A DNA stretch of 9,935 bases, from NCBI GenBank assembly GCA_035534295.1, contig DATLSE010000008.1, positions 1 through 9,935 of the forward strand. Direction: 5' to 3'. The notes under the pieces are model-generated. The model was not told the DNA's origin. It saw nothing but the letters and a program-made list of their open reading frames with translations, and made no database searches. Source of the stretch: DATKQJ01 sp035534295 (GTDB lineage: Bacteria; Chloroflexota; Dormibacteria; Dormibacterales; Dormibacteraceae). The position numbers and the translations under genes are program-made. The stretch's first letter is position 1. Each line of letters starts with the position of its first letter. Shown piece by piece: positions 1 to 5,774 of this stretch.

Positions 1-572
1 AGCTGCTCGGCAAGCCGCCGCTCGCGCCACTCGTCAAGGCCGGGCAACGACGATGAAAGCTTCCCGCACGCCCAATAGACCTCGACGCCCGTGACCTCCC
101 TTCCCAACCGCTTGGAGAGGCGCTTGGCGGCACGCAGCTCGGCATCGGACGGGAAGGGCCGGCCGCGAAGGTCGACGCCGGGCAGGTCCTGGAGAGCATT
201 GGAATCTAGCCCGCCGGGGACCATCTTGAATCCGTCGCGGTTCCGTGGAAGCATTCCAAGCAGCTCACGGATTTGACCGCGCGACAGGGTGATCTCCCCG
301 CCGACCCTAACCTGATCGCCGCTTCCCCCTGGGCACAGCCGCTCAGGATTGATATTGAGATCGCCCAAGAGCGCCCTGAGCGCTACCAACTCTCCGATTT
401 CGAGCAGGCGGCGGCGGCCCTTTTCCAGCAAGCCCACCGTGTCTTGGTTCCAGGGCACTGAACTGACCCGCATCAGCCTCGCGATCTCTTCCTGGGTCAG
501 TCCCTGTTCCAGTCGTATCTGCCGCAGGGCGGCTCCGATCACCGCGCCGAGCCAGGGGGGATTCGCCGCCAT
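1..572 (-). CDS. XRE-family (HTH_3) transcriptional repressor, C-terminus cut by window edge
   Basis: A reading frame of 190 codons starts at an ATG (572-570) and remains open to the left edge. An in-frame TAG four codons upstream limits the start. Residues about 10-70 form a lambda-repressor-like HTH: an IGAALRQIR helix, then GLTQEEIARLM, then an EKGRRR turn and a leucine-rich helix. The remainder, rich in charged helices (RAAKRLSKRLGREVTGVEV, then LDEWRERRLAEQ), resembles the tail of phage-type XRE proteins. The segment between the two HTH helices is slightly longer than usual. The gene diverges from the excisionase/replication operon across about 100 bp, as expected of an element's master repressor controlling both directions. 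No Shine-Dalgarno sequence precedes the ATG, but a TAGCAT box sits 6 nt upstream, so translation may be leaderless. The DNA target and regulated genes are inferred from position only. Confidence 0.8.
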   Translation of the reverse strand, partial: MAANPPWLGAVIGAALRQIRLEQGLTQEEIARLMRVSSVPWNQDTVGLLEKGRRRLLEIGELVALRALLGDLNINPERLCPGGSGDQVRVGGEITLSRGQIRELLGMLPRNRDGFKMVPGGLDSNALQDLPGVDLRGRPFPSDAELRAAKRLSKRLGREVTGVEVYWACGKLSSSLPGLDEWRERRLAEQ

Positions 573-578
573 GGCCGA

Positions 579-584
579 ATGCTA
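579..584 (-). promoter_or_regulatory. Possible -10 box for leaderless transcription of the XRE gene
   Basis: Read on the minus strand this is TAGCAT, which fits the TANNNT pattern, with 6 nt to the repressor ATG. The start lacks a Shine-Dalgarno sequence. TANNNT boxes at this distance are known to drive leaderless transcripts in several high-GC and Deinococcus-type lineages. No convincing -35 is visible; the assignment is inference. Confidence 0.35.
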
Positions 585-627
585 CACCAGGTCGCGTCCG
601 AGCCGACATTGGACGTGATACGCTGCT

Positions 628-652
628 GGCGTCCGGACTAATCGCGGACGCC
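628..652. promoter_or_regulatory. Dyad operator candidate between the divergent repressor and excisionase genes
   Basis: GGCGTCCG and its exact reverse complement CGGACGCC flank a 9-nt AT-richer centre (GACTAATCG). The dyad lies in the divergent control region, ending 22 nt before the excisionase-like GTG start. A symmetric site here suits binding by the dimeric XRE repressor or the small HTH protein. The alternative is a 5' UTR hairpin. Operator function is inferred from position and symmetry. Confidence 0.45.
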
Positions 653-674
653 AATTTCAAGGGAGGTCATTTCC

Positions 675-878
675 GTGGAGCCAGAACTCGTAGACGTCGA
701 TGCAGCGGCTCGTCTTTTGGGAATCGGCAGAACCGCCCTCTACGCCCTGCTGCGGCAGGGCGAGATACCGGTCATCAAGATCGGCCGCTCAACCCGCGTC
801 TCGGTCGTGTCCCTGCGCGATTTCATCGAGCGCAAGGAGGCCGAGGCGATGGGTCTCGACTCCATTAGTCCGGTCTGA
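675..878 (+). CDS. Excisionase-like helix-turn-helix protein (MerR/AlpA, HTH_17 type)
   Basis: This 67-residue protein is close to one HTH_17 domain: LVDVDAAARLLGIGRTALY, then LLRQGEIPVIKIGRSTRVS, then LRDFIERKEAE. The first part is the winged-helix recognition segment. The R-x-G-x-IP-x-x-KIG-x-STRV strand is typical of excisionase-family proteins, which bend DNA at att sites or act as small transcription factors. The GTG start is set by a strong Shine-Dalgarno (GGGAGG, 661-666) 8 nt upstream. It is the first gene of the plus-strand operon, and its TGA shares one base with the ATG of the replication gene (TGATG). A role as recombination directionality factor for the integrase, as activator of the operon, or as a copy-control protein are all plausible; sequence alone does not separate them. 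Confidence 0.8.
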   Translation: MEPELVDVDAAARLLGIGRTALYALLRQGEIPVIKIGRSTRVSVVSLRDFIERKEAEAMGLDSISPV

Positions 879-2371
879 TGGGCCTTCAAGACCCTGAAGC
901 TGAGGCCGCCGTGCTGGGCTCACTGTTGCTCGATCCGGCCCGCATCGATCAGGTCAGCGGCCAACTCCAGACCGAGGATTTTGGCCTCCCCGCCCACGGC
1001 CGCATTTACGCCGCCATGCTCGGCATCCAAGCCCGGGCGGGGGCCATCGACTCCATCACCCTGGCGGCCGAGCTCGAGCGCCGCGGTGAACTCAAGTCCA
1101 TCGGTGGGCGGCCACGGCTGGCTCAACTCCAAGAGGGAGTGCCCACAGCCCGCAACCTGGAGCACTACGCCGAGATCGTCCACGACCTGGCTGCTCGCCG
1201 CCGCCTGGCAACCCAACTCGATTGCTTGGCGGTCGCCGCCAATGACCCGAGCACCCCACTCGCTGACATCGAACGCAGGGCGCGTGAGGTTTCTGACGCC
1301 GTTACCTCCCCTATAGGGCCGTCAGAAAGAAAACTGCGCTTTCTGACTGCGCTCGAACTGGCCGCTGAGGCGGACTCGAAGGTGGAGTGGGTGGTGAGGG
1401 GGCTGGCCGCCAGGGGTGGCATCACCGAGCTGGCCGGGCCGCCCAAGACCAGCGGCAAGACGACCTTTTGCCTCCGTCTGGCGCGCAGCGTCATCGAGGG
1501 TCATCCCTTCCTGGGCCTGGAGACCCGGAAGGGCCCGGTCGTGTACTTGACCGAGGAGCGCCGCCCCAGTTTTTTGGCCGCGCTCGGGCGAGCGGGACTG
1601 GCGGGTAACCGGGATTTGCACGTGCTGACCTTCAGCCGGAGCCACGGCATCGCCTGGCCCCAGGTGGTGGCGGCGGCCATCGCCCTGGCCGAGAAGGTCG
1701 GGGCCTGCCTGCTGGTGGTCGACACCCTGCATCGCTGGGCCGGCATCAGCGGCGATTCCGAGAATGAATCGGGCGCCGCGGTGGTGGCCATGCAGCCACT
1801 TCACGCCGCCGCCGCCGCGGGCCTGGCCGTGATCGCTGACCGCCATGAGCGCAAGTCGGGCGGGGAAGTGGGACAGGCCGCCCGGGGATCAAGTGCCTAT
1901 ACGGGCGAGGTCGACATCGCCGGCAGCCTGCGGCGCTGGCCTGGCGGCCGCCCCAACTTGCGCGAGCTGCAAATGGTGGGGCGCTTCGACGATGTTCCCG
2001 AGCGCCTGCTCTTCGAACTCGATTCGCTTTCCGGGACCTACCGCCTGGCCGATGGCGCCGAGGTAGAACGCGAGCGCCTGCTCGGCGTCATCCCCGGCAG
2101 CGAGGCCGAGGCCGCCACCGAGCCCGAGATCTCGCAGCGGCTGGGGAGAACCCGCGCCACCGTTCGTGACCACTTGAGCGCCCTGCTCGAAGCGGGAGCC
2201 ATCCATCGCGCGGGGGGCGGCAAGAGGGGCGATCCGTACCGCTACTGGCGGCCGCAAAAGCTTTCTGACGGCCCCATAGGGAAGGTAACGGCGTCAGAAA
2301 CCCAGCCACTGCCGCTCGCAGCCCAGCCCGTCCAGCCCAACGGCAAGCACCCGGTGGGAGTCTCGCGGTGA
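878..2371 (+). CDS. Replicative ATPase with DnaB N-terminal domain, RepA-like core and winged-helix tail
   Basis: 497 residues. Residues about 4-110 match the DnaB N-terminal helical domain (DPEAEAAVLGSLLLDP start, then FGLPAHGRIYAAM, then IDSITLAAELERRGEL), which in DnaB mediates hexamer and primase contacts. Instead of the DnaB helicase core, residues about 175-375 form a RepA/AAA_25-type RecA fold. The Walker A is GPPKTSGKTT (187-196; K194), the Walker B is LLVVDT (D282), and a D-x-H-E-R-K then GSSAYTGEVD stretch resembles the RepA helicase sensor region. Residues about 412-458 form a winged helix (EISQRLGRTRATVRDHL). The protein probably opens or unwinds the element's origin, with the winged helix as DNA anchor. 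Its start overlaps the upstream gene and its end overlaps the next by GTGA, suggesting translational coupling. Two inverted copies of a 40-bp palindrome are embedded in frame at residues 138-151 and 462-475. Confidence 0.85.
   Translation: MGLQDPEAEAAVLGSLLLDPARIDQVSGQLQTEDFGLPAHGRIYAAMLGIQARAGAIDSITLAAELERRGELKSIGGRPRLAQLQEGVPTARNLEHYAEIVHDLAARRRLATQLDCLAVAANDPSTPLADIERRAREVSDAVTSPIGPSERKLRFLTALELAAEADSKVEWVVRGLAARGGITELAGPPKTSGKTTFCLRLARSVIEGHPFLGLETRKGPVVYLTEERRPSFLAALGRAGLAGNRDLHVLTFSRSHGIAWPQVVAAAIALAEKVGACLLVVDTLHRWAGISGDSENESGAAVVAMQPLHAAAAAGLAVIADRHERKSGGEVGQAARGSSAYTGEVDIAGSLRRWPGGRPNLRELQMVGRFDDVPERLLFELDSLSGTYRLADGAEVERERLLGVIPGSEAEAATEPEISQRLGRTRATVRDHLSALLEAGAIHRAGGGKRGDPYRYWRPQKLSDGPIGKVTASETQPLPLAAQPVQPNGKHPVGVSR
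1290..1329 (+). repeat. In-frame 40-bp palindromic element, copy 1
   Basis: The ends are TTTCTGACG and CGTCAGAAAG, a 9-bp terminal inverted repeat, and the centre holds CCCTATAGGG, a perfect 10-bp palindrome. The unit matches the reverse complement of copy 2 at 38 of 40 positions, differing only at unit positions 19 and 26. It encodes VSDAVTSPIGPSER, in the linker between the DnaB-N and ATPase domains, and keeps the frame. It is more AT-rich at its ends than the surrounding gene. It resembles REP/RPE-type coding-tolerated palindromes or a protein-binding site; which is unknown. Confidence 0.85.
1321..1347. repeat. Nested dyad sharing the right arm of palindrome copy 1
   Basis: GTCAGAAAG (1321-1329), which is the right arm of copy 1, is followed after 9 nt by its exact reverse complement CTTTCTGAC (1339-1347). 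The cluster 1290-1347 therefore holds three half-sites of the same TTTCTGAC motif in alternating orientation. Only one repeat unit is needed for a hairpin, so the extra half-site favours a binding-site array or a decayed second insertion. Confidence 0.7.
2261..2300 (-). repeat. In-frame 40-bp palindromic element, copy 2 (inverted)
   Basis: This begins CTTTCTGACGG and ends GGCGTCAGAAA, in opposite orientation to copy 1 and 971 bp from it (start to start). It encodes LSDGPIGKVTASET in the C-terminal tail, just after the winged helix. The antisense reading of copy 1 gives nearly the same peptide (LSDGPIGEVTASET), as expected for one element inserted in both orientations. The two copies could pair over the length of the gene in single-stranded DNA or RNA. 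Confidence 0.85.
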
Positions 2372-3687
2372 GGATGGTCTCTACCTCTTTATTGCACCTG
2401 CACCCGCTGGCCGAGATCGTGCCCCGGATGCCCGCCGATCAGTGGCGGGCATTTGTCGCCGATATCGCCACTCGCGGCGTCGTCAGCGCCCTCCAGCTTT
2501 CCCCCGATGGCCGCACCGTGGTCGATGGCCGGCACCGCCTTTTGGCCGCGCAGGAACTCGGGCTCAAGACCCTGCCGGTGGAGCAGGCCCGGCTGGGCGA
2601 GCTGAGCGAGGAGGAATGGATGGTGCGCGCCGCCCTCCTGCGCCGTCACCTCTCCGATGATCAGCGCGCCGTTCTCGCCGCCCGCTTCGCCGATCGGCTC
2701 TCCCAAGAGCGCCAGGGCGAGCGCGCCACGACCGCCGCTCAGGCGCGCTGGTCGCCCGATGCTTGGGGGTCGGTAGTGACCCCCAAGCATGAAGGGGAAG
2801 GAGAGCGGCCGCGCAGCCGGGAGTGGGCGGCGGAGGCCTTTGGGGTCCCCACCCGCAAGGTGCGCACGGCGGCCGCGCTGCAGGTGGTCGATCCAACCCT
2901 GGGCGAGCGCGTCCTGGCTGGCGAGATGAGGCTCAAGGAAGCCGAGAAGGCGTGGCAGCGGCAGCACAACCTGAAGGCTCTGGCGGACGCGCCCCAGCCC
3001 GCGCCCGGAGAGCTGGGCCGCATCCTCTGCGGCGACTTCCGCCAGCTCGGCGCCCAGATCGCCGATGAATCGGTCGACCTCGTCTTCACCGACCCGCCCT
3101 ACATGGAGTCCGCGCTGCCCCTCTGGCGCGAGCTGGCGAGCCTGGGCCGCAGGGTTCTAAAGCCGGGCGGATTCCTCATTACCTACACCGGCCATCTCTG
3201 CCTGCCGCAGGTGTGCGAGGCCCTGGGATCCGAGCTCGACTACTACTGGCTGGCGATCATCCCCTTCAGGGGCCAGCGGCCCAGCGTCCACGTGCGCCAG
3301 GTCCGCAGCGGATACCGGGGCGTGCTCATCTACGTCAAAGAGCCGATCGCCAATCGGCCCTGGTTCTCAGATGTGGTAGAGGCCGACCGCAAGGGCGACA
3401 AGCGCTTCCACGACTGGGGGCAGTCGGTGGGACCGGCGCGCTACTTCGTGAGCCACTTCTCCGCTCCCGGCGAGCTTGTGCTCGATCCCTTCTGCGGCGC
3501 CGGTGCCTTTCCGGTGGCGGCGGTGCTGGAGGGACGCCGGGCGCTGGGTATGGAGCTGGATCCTGATCATGCCGAGGTGGCCGCAAAGCGCGTCGGGCTG
3601 GCCGAGCAGGAGTATCGCCGGAAGCGAGATGGCGACCCGCTCCAAAAGCCTTTTGGTGCAGGTGAGGGTGATGGCACCGAGCAATAG
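2368..3687 (+). CDS. ParB/Srx-fold domain fused to a beta-class DNA methyltransferase
   Basis: 439 residues. Residues about 5-110 are a ParB/Sulfiredoxin-fold domain: HPLAEIVPRMPADQW, then VVDGRHRLLAAQELG with the DGRHR motif at 53-57. A helical middle follows. From about residue 215 comes an AdoMet-dependent methyltransferase of the N6-adenine/N4-cytosine type. DPPY is at 242-245 (catalytic motif IV), and the AdoMet-binding DPFCGAG (373-379) and acidic GMELD (E396) come after it, so the motif order is beta class. The D in DPPY favours N6-adenine, but the target sequence is unknown. The short span between the motifs leaves a compact recognition region. No restriction endonuclease accompanies it, so it is probably an orphan protective or regulatory methylase, as in many phages. 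The GTG start overlaps the upstream TGA by GTGA, with GGGAG 7 nt before it; ATG at 2374 is an in-frame alternative. Confidence 0.88.
   Translation: MRMVSTSLLHLHPLAEIVPRMPADQWRAFVADIATRGVVSALQLSPDGRTVVDGRHRLLAAQELGLKTLPVEQARLGELSEEEWMVRAALLRRHLSDDQRAVLAARFADRLSQERQGERATTAAQARWSPDAWGSVVTPKHEGEGERPRSREWAAEAFGVPTRKVRTAAALQVVDPTLGERVLAGEMRLKEAEKAWQRQHNLKALADAPQPAPGELGRILCGDFRQLGAQIADESVDLVFTDPPYMESALPLWRELASLGRRVLKPGGFLITYTGHLCLPQVCEALGSELDYYWLAIIPFRGQRPSVHVRQVRSGYRGVLIYVKEPIANRPWFSDVVEADRKGDKRFHDWGQSVGPARYFVSHFSAPGELVLDPFCGAGAFPVAAVLEGRRALGMELDPDHAEVAAKRVGLAEQEYRRKRDGDPLQKPFGAGEGDGTEQ
2759..2790. repeat. Perfect 13-bp hairpin inside the ParB-methyltransferase gene
   Basis: Arms ATGCTTGGGGGTC (2759-2771) and GACCCCCAAGCAT (2778-2790) are exact reverse complements around the 6-nt loop GGTAGT. 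The hairpin encodes DAWGSVVTPKH, a stretch without helical character in the middle of the protein between ParB-like and methyltransferase domains. It has no T-run, so a terminator is unlikely. Its sequence is unrelated to the 40-bp palindrome of the neighbouring gene. Confidence 0.85.
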
Positions 3688-4360
3688 AACGCCGAGGGTA
3701 GCCATCTACGCCCGGGTCAGCACCCGCGACAAGGACCAAGACCCCACTACCCAGCTTCTGCCGCTCCGCGACTACGCCCTGGCCCAGGGCTGGGAGGCAT
3801 CCGGCGAGTACGTGGATCAGGCTCCGGCTGGGGATCTGGCCGCCCGGGAAGCCTGGCGGGAGCTGCTGAAGGAAGCCAGCCGCCGCAAGGTGGACGTGAT
3901 CCTGGTCTTCCGCATCGACCGGGCCTTCCGCTCTGTGCTGCATGCGGCCCAGACCTTCGAGCGGCTGCGCGGCTGGGGGGTGGGGCTTCGCTCCTACTCC
4001 GAGCCCTGGCTCGACACCACCTCTCCCTTCGGAGAAGCCCTCTTCCACATCACGGCCGCCTACGCCCAGCTGGAGCGAGCGGTGCTGGCTGAGCGGGTGA
4101 GGGCGGGCATGGACAGAGTCCGCCGCGAGGGCAAGCCGATCGGGCGGCCACGGGTGGAGACGAGGCCCGGATTCCGCCGCCGCTGGGCCGAGGTCAGCGC
4201 CCGGGTGGCGGGGGGCGAACTGTCGCGGCGCAGGGCGGCCAAGGAGCTGGGGGTCGGCATAGCAACTGTGGCGAGACTCCTCGCGGCGGAGGGTGGCCCG
4301 GGGCCGTTCGAGGAAGCAGGAGGGCCCATTCTGGGGGACGGCGGCGACGCCGCGGCATGA
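3671..4360 (+). CDS. Small serine recombinase (resolvase/invertase family)
   Basis: 229 residues with the resolvase N-terminal domain. RVAIYARVSTRD carries the nucleophile S17 and R15, and VFRIDRAFRS supplies the D-R-x-x-R active-site motif (83-87). The long helix ITAAYAQLERAVLAERVRAGM (about 127-147) is the dimer-forming helix E. After the GKPIGRP hinge, residues about 182-205 form the DNA-binding HTH (GELSRRRAAKELGVGIATVARLL). The length suits the resolvase/invertase group rather than large serine integrases. Likely jobs are resolving element multimers or inverting a segment. The ATG lies inside the methyltransferase gene (17-bp overlap), with AGGTGAGGG just before it; GTG at 3662 and 3668 are in-frame alternatives. 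The last 20 residues (Gly/Ala-rich) look like an uncharged tail of no known role. Confidence 0.85.
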   Translation: MAPSNRTPRVAIYARVSTRDKDQDPTTQLLPLRDYALAQGWEASGEYVDQAPAGDLAAREAWRELLKEASRRKVDVILVFRIDRAFRSVLHAAQTFERLRGWGVGLRSYSEPWLDTTSPFGEALFHITAAYAQLERAVLAERVRAGMDRVRREGKPIGRPRVETRPGFRRRWAEVSARVAGGELSRRRAAKELGVGIATVARLLAAEGGPGPFEEAGGPILGDGGDAAA

Positions 4361-4502
4361 CCCAAACTCGCCGCCACCTCCTCCAATCTCGCCGGATTCG
4401 ATCTAGGATCGCCCGTCCTATGGCGCCCCCCGTCCGCCCAAGTCCGCCCGCGTTCGAAGGCTGCCGTGCCGCCTCGCGGTGGTTCGGCCCGGGGGCCCGG
4501 CG
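4361..4502 (+). other. Intergenic region between serine recombinase and tyrosine integrase
   Basis: This is the only real gap in the plus-strand operon, so it may hold a separate integrase promoter or a recombinase site. A short dyad, CGATC-TAG-GATCG (4399-4411), overlaps a second weak one (TAGGA/TCCTA, 4404-4420). A GC-only block directly precedes the integrase GTG. No clear -35/-10 pair is visible. The dyad is small enough to be chance. Confidence 0.3.
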
Positions 4503-5642
4503 GTGAGCCGAAGAGGCAACGGTGAGGGCAGCGTCTTCCAGATCAAGAGTGGGCGCAAGGAGGGAGCCTGGGCGGGTGCCCTGAGCCTGCCCGGTGGGCG
4601 CCGCAAGATCCTCTACGGCAAGACCCGCGAGGAGGCTGGACGCAAGCTCGCCGCCATGCTGCGGGAGCACCACCTGGGGGTCCTGCCCAAGGCCGGGAAC
4701 CTCAGCGTTCGTGAGTACCTCAGCTCCTGGCTGGAGGCCAAGGAAGACACCGTCCGGCCCTCCACCATGCAGCGCTACCGGCAGATCGTGGTCAACGATT
4801 TGATCCCGATCCTGGGCAAGATCCGCCTGGAGCGCCTGAGCGCGGGTGAGGTGGAGTACATGATGCGGGCCAAGCGGGCGGCCGGGCAGTCCCCGAGGAC
4901 GGTCCACCACCTGCGGGCGGTGCTGCGAACCGCTTTGAATCACGCCCGGCGTCAGGAGCTCATCTTCAAGAACGCGGCCGAGCTGGCCCAGCCGCCCAGG
5001 GTTCCTCACACTCCGGTGGAGCCCCTGGACCCCGAGCAGGCGGGAAAGCTCCTGGAGGCGGTGAGGGATGACCGGCTCAGCGCCCTCTATTCGGTGGCCC
5101 TGGCCTTGGGTCTGCGCCCGGGGGAGATCCTGGGTCTCAAGTGGGAGGCCGTGGACCTCACCCTCGGGACCATGCACGTGGTCCACGGGCTCCAGCGCAT
5201 CAACGGGAAGTTGAGACTGGTCGAAGTAAAGACCCGAGGCTCCCATCGCACCCTGCACCTGCCCGCCAGCATCCTCGCCGAGCTGCGCGAGCATCGGCAG
5301 AGGCAGATCAAAGAGCAGCTCGCCGCCGAGTACTGGGAGGAGAGAGGGTTCGTCTTCACCACCGAGCATGGCTTGCCCCTGGATGGCGACCGCCTGCGTC
5401 GGCATTTCCTGGTGCTGCTGGCAAAGGCCGGGTTACCCCACATGCGCTTCTATGACTTGCGCCACTCCTGCGCCAGCCTGCTGCTGGCCCAGGGGGTGCC
5501 GCTGCGCTCGATCATGGAGCTGCTGGGCCACTCCAGCATCGCGCTCACCGCGAACACCTACACCCACCTCTTGCCCGCCCTGCAGCGGGAGACGGCGTCG
5601 GCCTGGGACCGGCTGGCGGCCGGTTTCGGCCAGCCCCGGTAA
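4503..5642 (+). CDS. int: Tyrosine recombinase, phage-type integrase
   Basis: 379 residues. The N-terminus (SRRGNGEGSVFQ, then GRRKILYGKTREEAGRKLA) is the arm-binding domain usual in phage integrases of high-GC bacteria. Residues about 60-150 form the SAM-like core-binding domain (LSVREYLSSWLEAKEDTVRP). The catalytic domain shows R205 (ALGLRPGEILGLKW), the box-II arginine R320 in YDLRHS with Y317 in place of the more usual first His, H343 in LLGHSS, and nucleophile Y353 in TANTYTHL. All essential residues are present, so it is probably active in integrating and excising the element at the adjacent tRNA-Tyr. The GTG at 4503 is chosen because the conserved N-terminus begins there; an in-frame GTG at 4479 would add a Pro/Gly-rich 8-residue leader without homology. 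It reads toward the tRNA 3' end. Confidence 0.93.
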   Translation: MSRRGNGEGSVFQIKSGRKEGAWAGALSLPGGRRKILYGKTREEAGRKLAAMLREHHLGVLPKAGNLSVREYLSSWLEAKEDTVRPSTMQRYRQIVVNDLIPILGKIRLERLSAGEVEYMMRAKRAAGQSPRTVHHLRAVLRTALNHARRQELIFKNAAELAQPPRVPHTPVEPLDPEQAGKLLEAVRDDRLSALYSVALALGLRPGEILGLKWEAVDLTLGTMHVVHGLQRINGKLRLVEVKTRGSHRTLHLPASILAELREHRQRQIKEQLAAEYWEERGFVFTTEHGLPLDGDRLRRHFLVLLAKAGLPHMRFYDLRHSCASLLLAQGVPLRSIMELLGHSSIALTANTYTHLLPALQRETASAWDRLAAGFGQPR

Positions 5643-5678
5643 CCCTCCACCCTCCTCACTTGGAGTTCCCGCGGCACC

Positions 5679-5702
5679 CGTTGCTATCCACGTTGCTATC
5701 CA
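5679..5702 (+). repeat. 12-bp tandem repeat downstream of the integrase, putative integrase arm site
   Basis: CGTTGCTATCCA occurs twice back to back and is followed by CGGGG. It lies between the integrase stop and the tRNA 3' end. Directly repeated short sites flanking the core are typical arm-type sites for the N-terminal domain of tyrosine integrases. Assignment as arm sites is inferred from place and repetition; no matching copy was noticed elsewhere in the window. Confidence 0.6.
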
Positions 5703-5727
5703 CGGGGTCAAAAAGCCGATGTCTGGC

Positions 5728-5741
5728 GTAACGACCGTTAC
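5728..5741. promoter_or_regulatory. Dyad GTAACG-AC-CGTTAC near the attachment site
   Basis: A 6-bp inverted repeat with a 2-nt centre sits 25 bp after the tandem repeat. The outer flanks CTG and CAG extend the symmetry loosely. It may bind the excisionase-like protein, the integrase or a host bending protein. It shares the GTAACG word with the 40-bp palindromes, possibly by chance. Confidence 0.4.
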
Positions 5742-5751
5742 TGACAGGAAG

Positions 5752-5770
5752 CGATTTTGAGTTCAAATCG
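5752..5770. terminator. Weak hairpin between integrase and tRNA
   Basis: CGATTTTGA and TCAAATCG form a stem with one bulged T and a 2-nt loop. It lies about 110 nt after the integrase stop and, on the other strand, immediately after the tRNA 3' end. It could end either transcript or be part of the attachment core. It lacks a T-run, so it is a poor intrinsic terminator. Confidence 0.25.
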
Positions 5771-5774
5771 GGGC

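Noticed and set aside
343..660. 105-codon minus-strand frame over the divergent control region
   Set aside because: It overlaps the XRE repressor on the same strand in another frame and reads through the operator region; the repressor frame has a clear HTH and this one has none.
3335..4048. 237-codon minus-strand frame across the methyltransferase and recombinase genes
   Set aside because: It is antisense to two well-supported genes and rich in Arg/Pro/Ala without domain structure; a shadow frame.
4194..5405. Long (403-codon) open frame on the minus strand
   Set aside because: It lies antisense to the serine recombinase end and tyrosine integrase. Its composition (Gln/Leu/Gly/Pro-rich) is the usual mirror of a high-GC gene, and no family is recognisable, whereas the plus strand has complete catalytic motifs.
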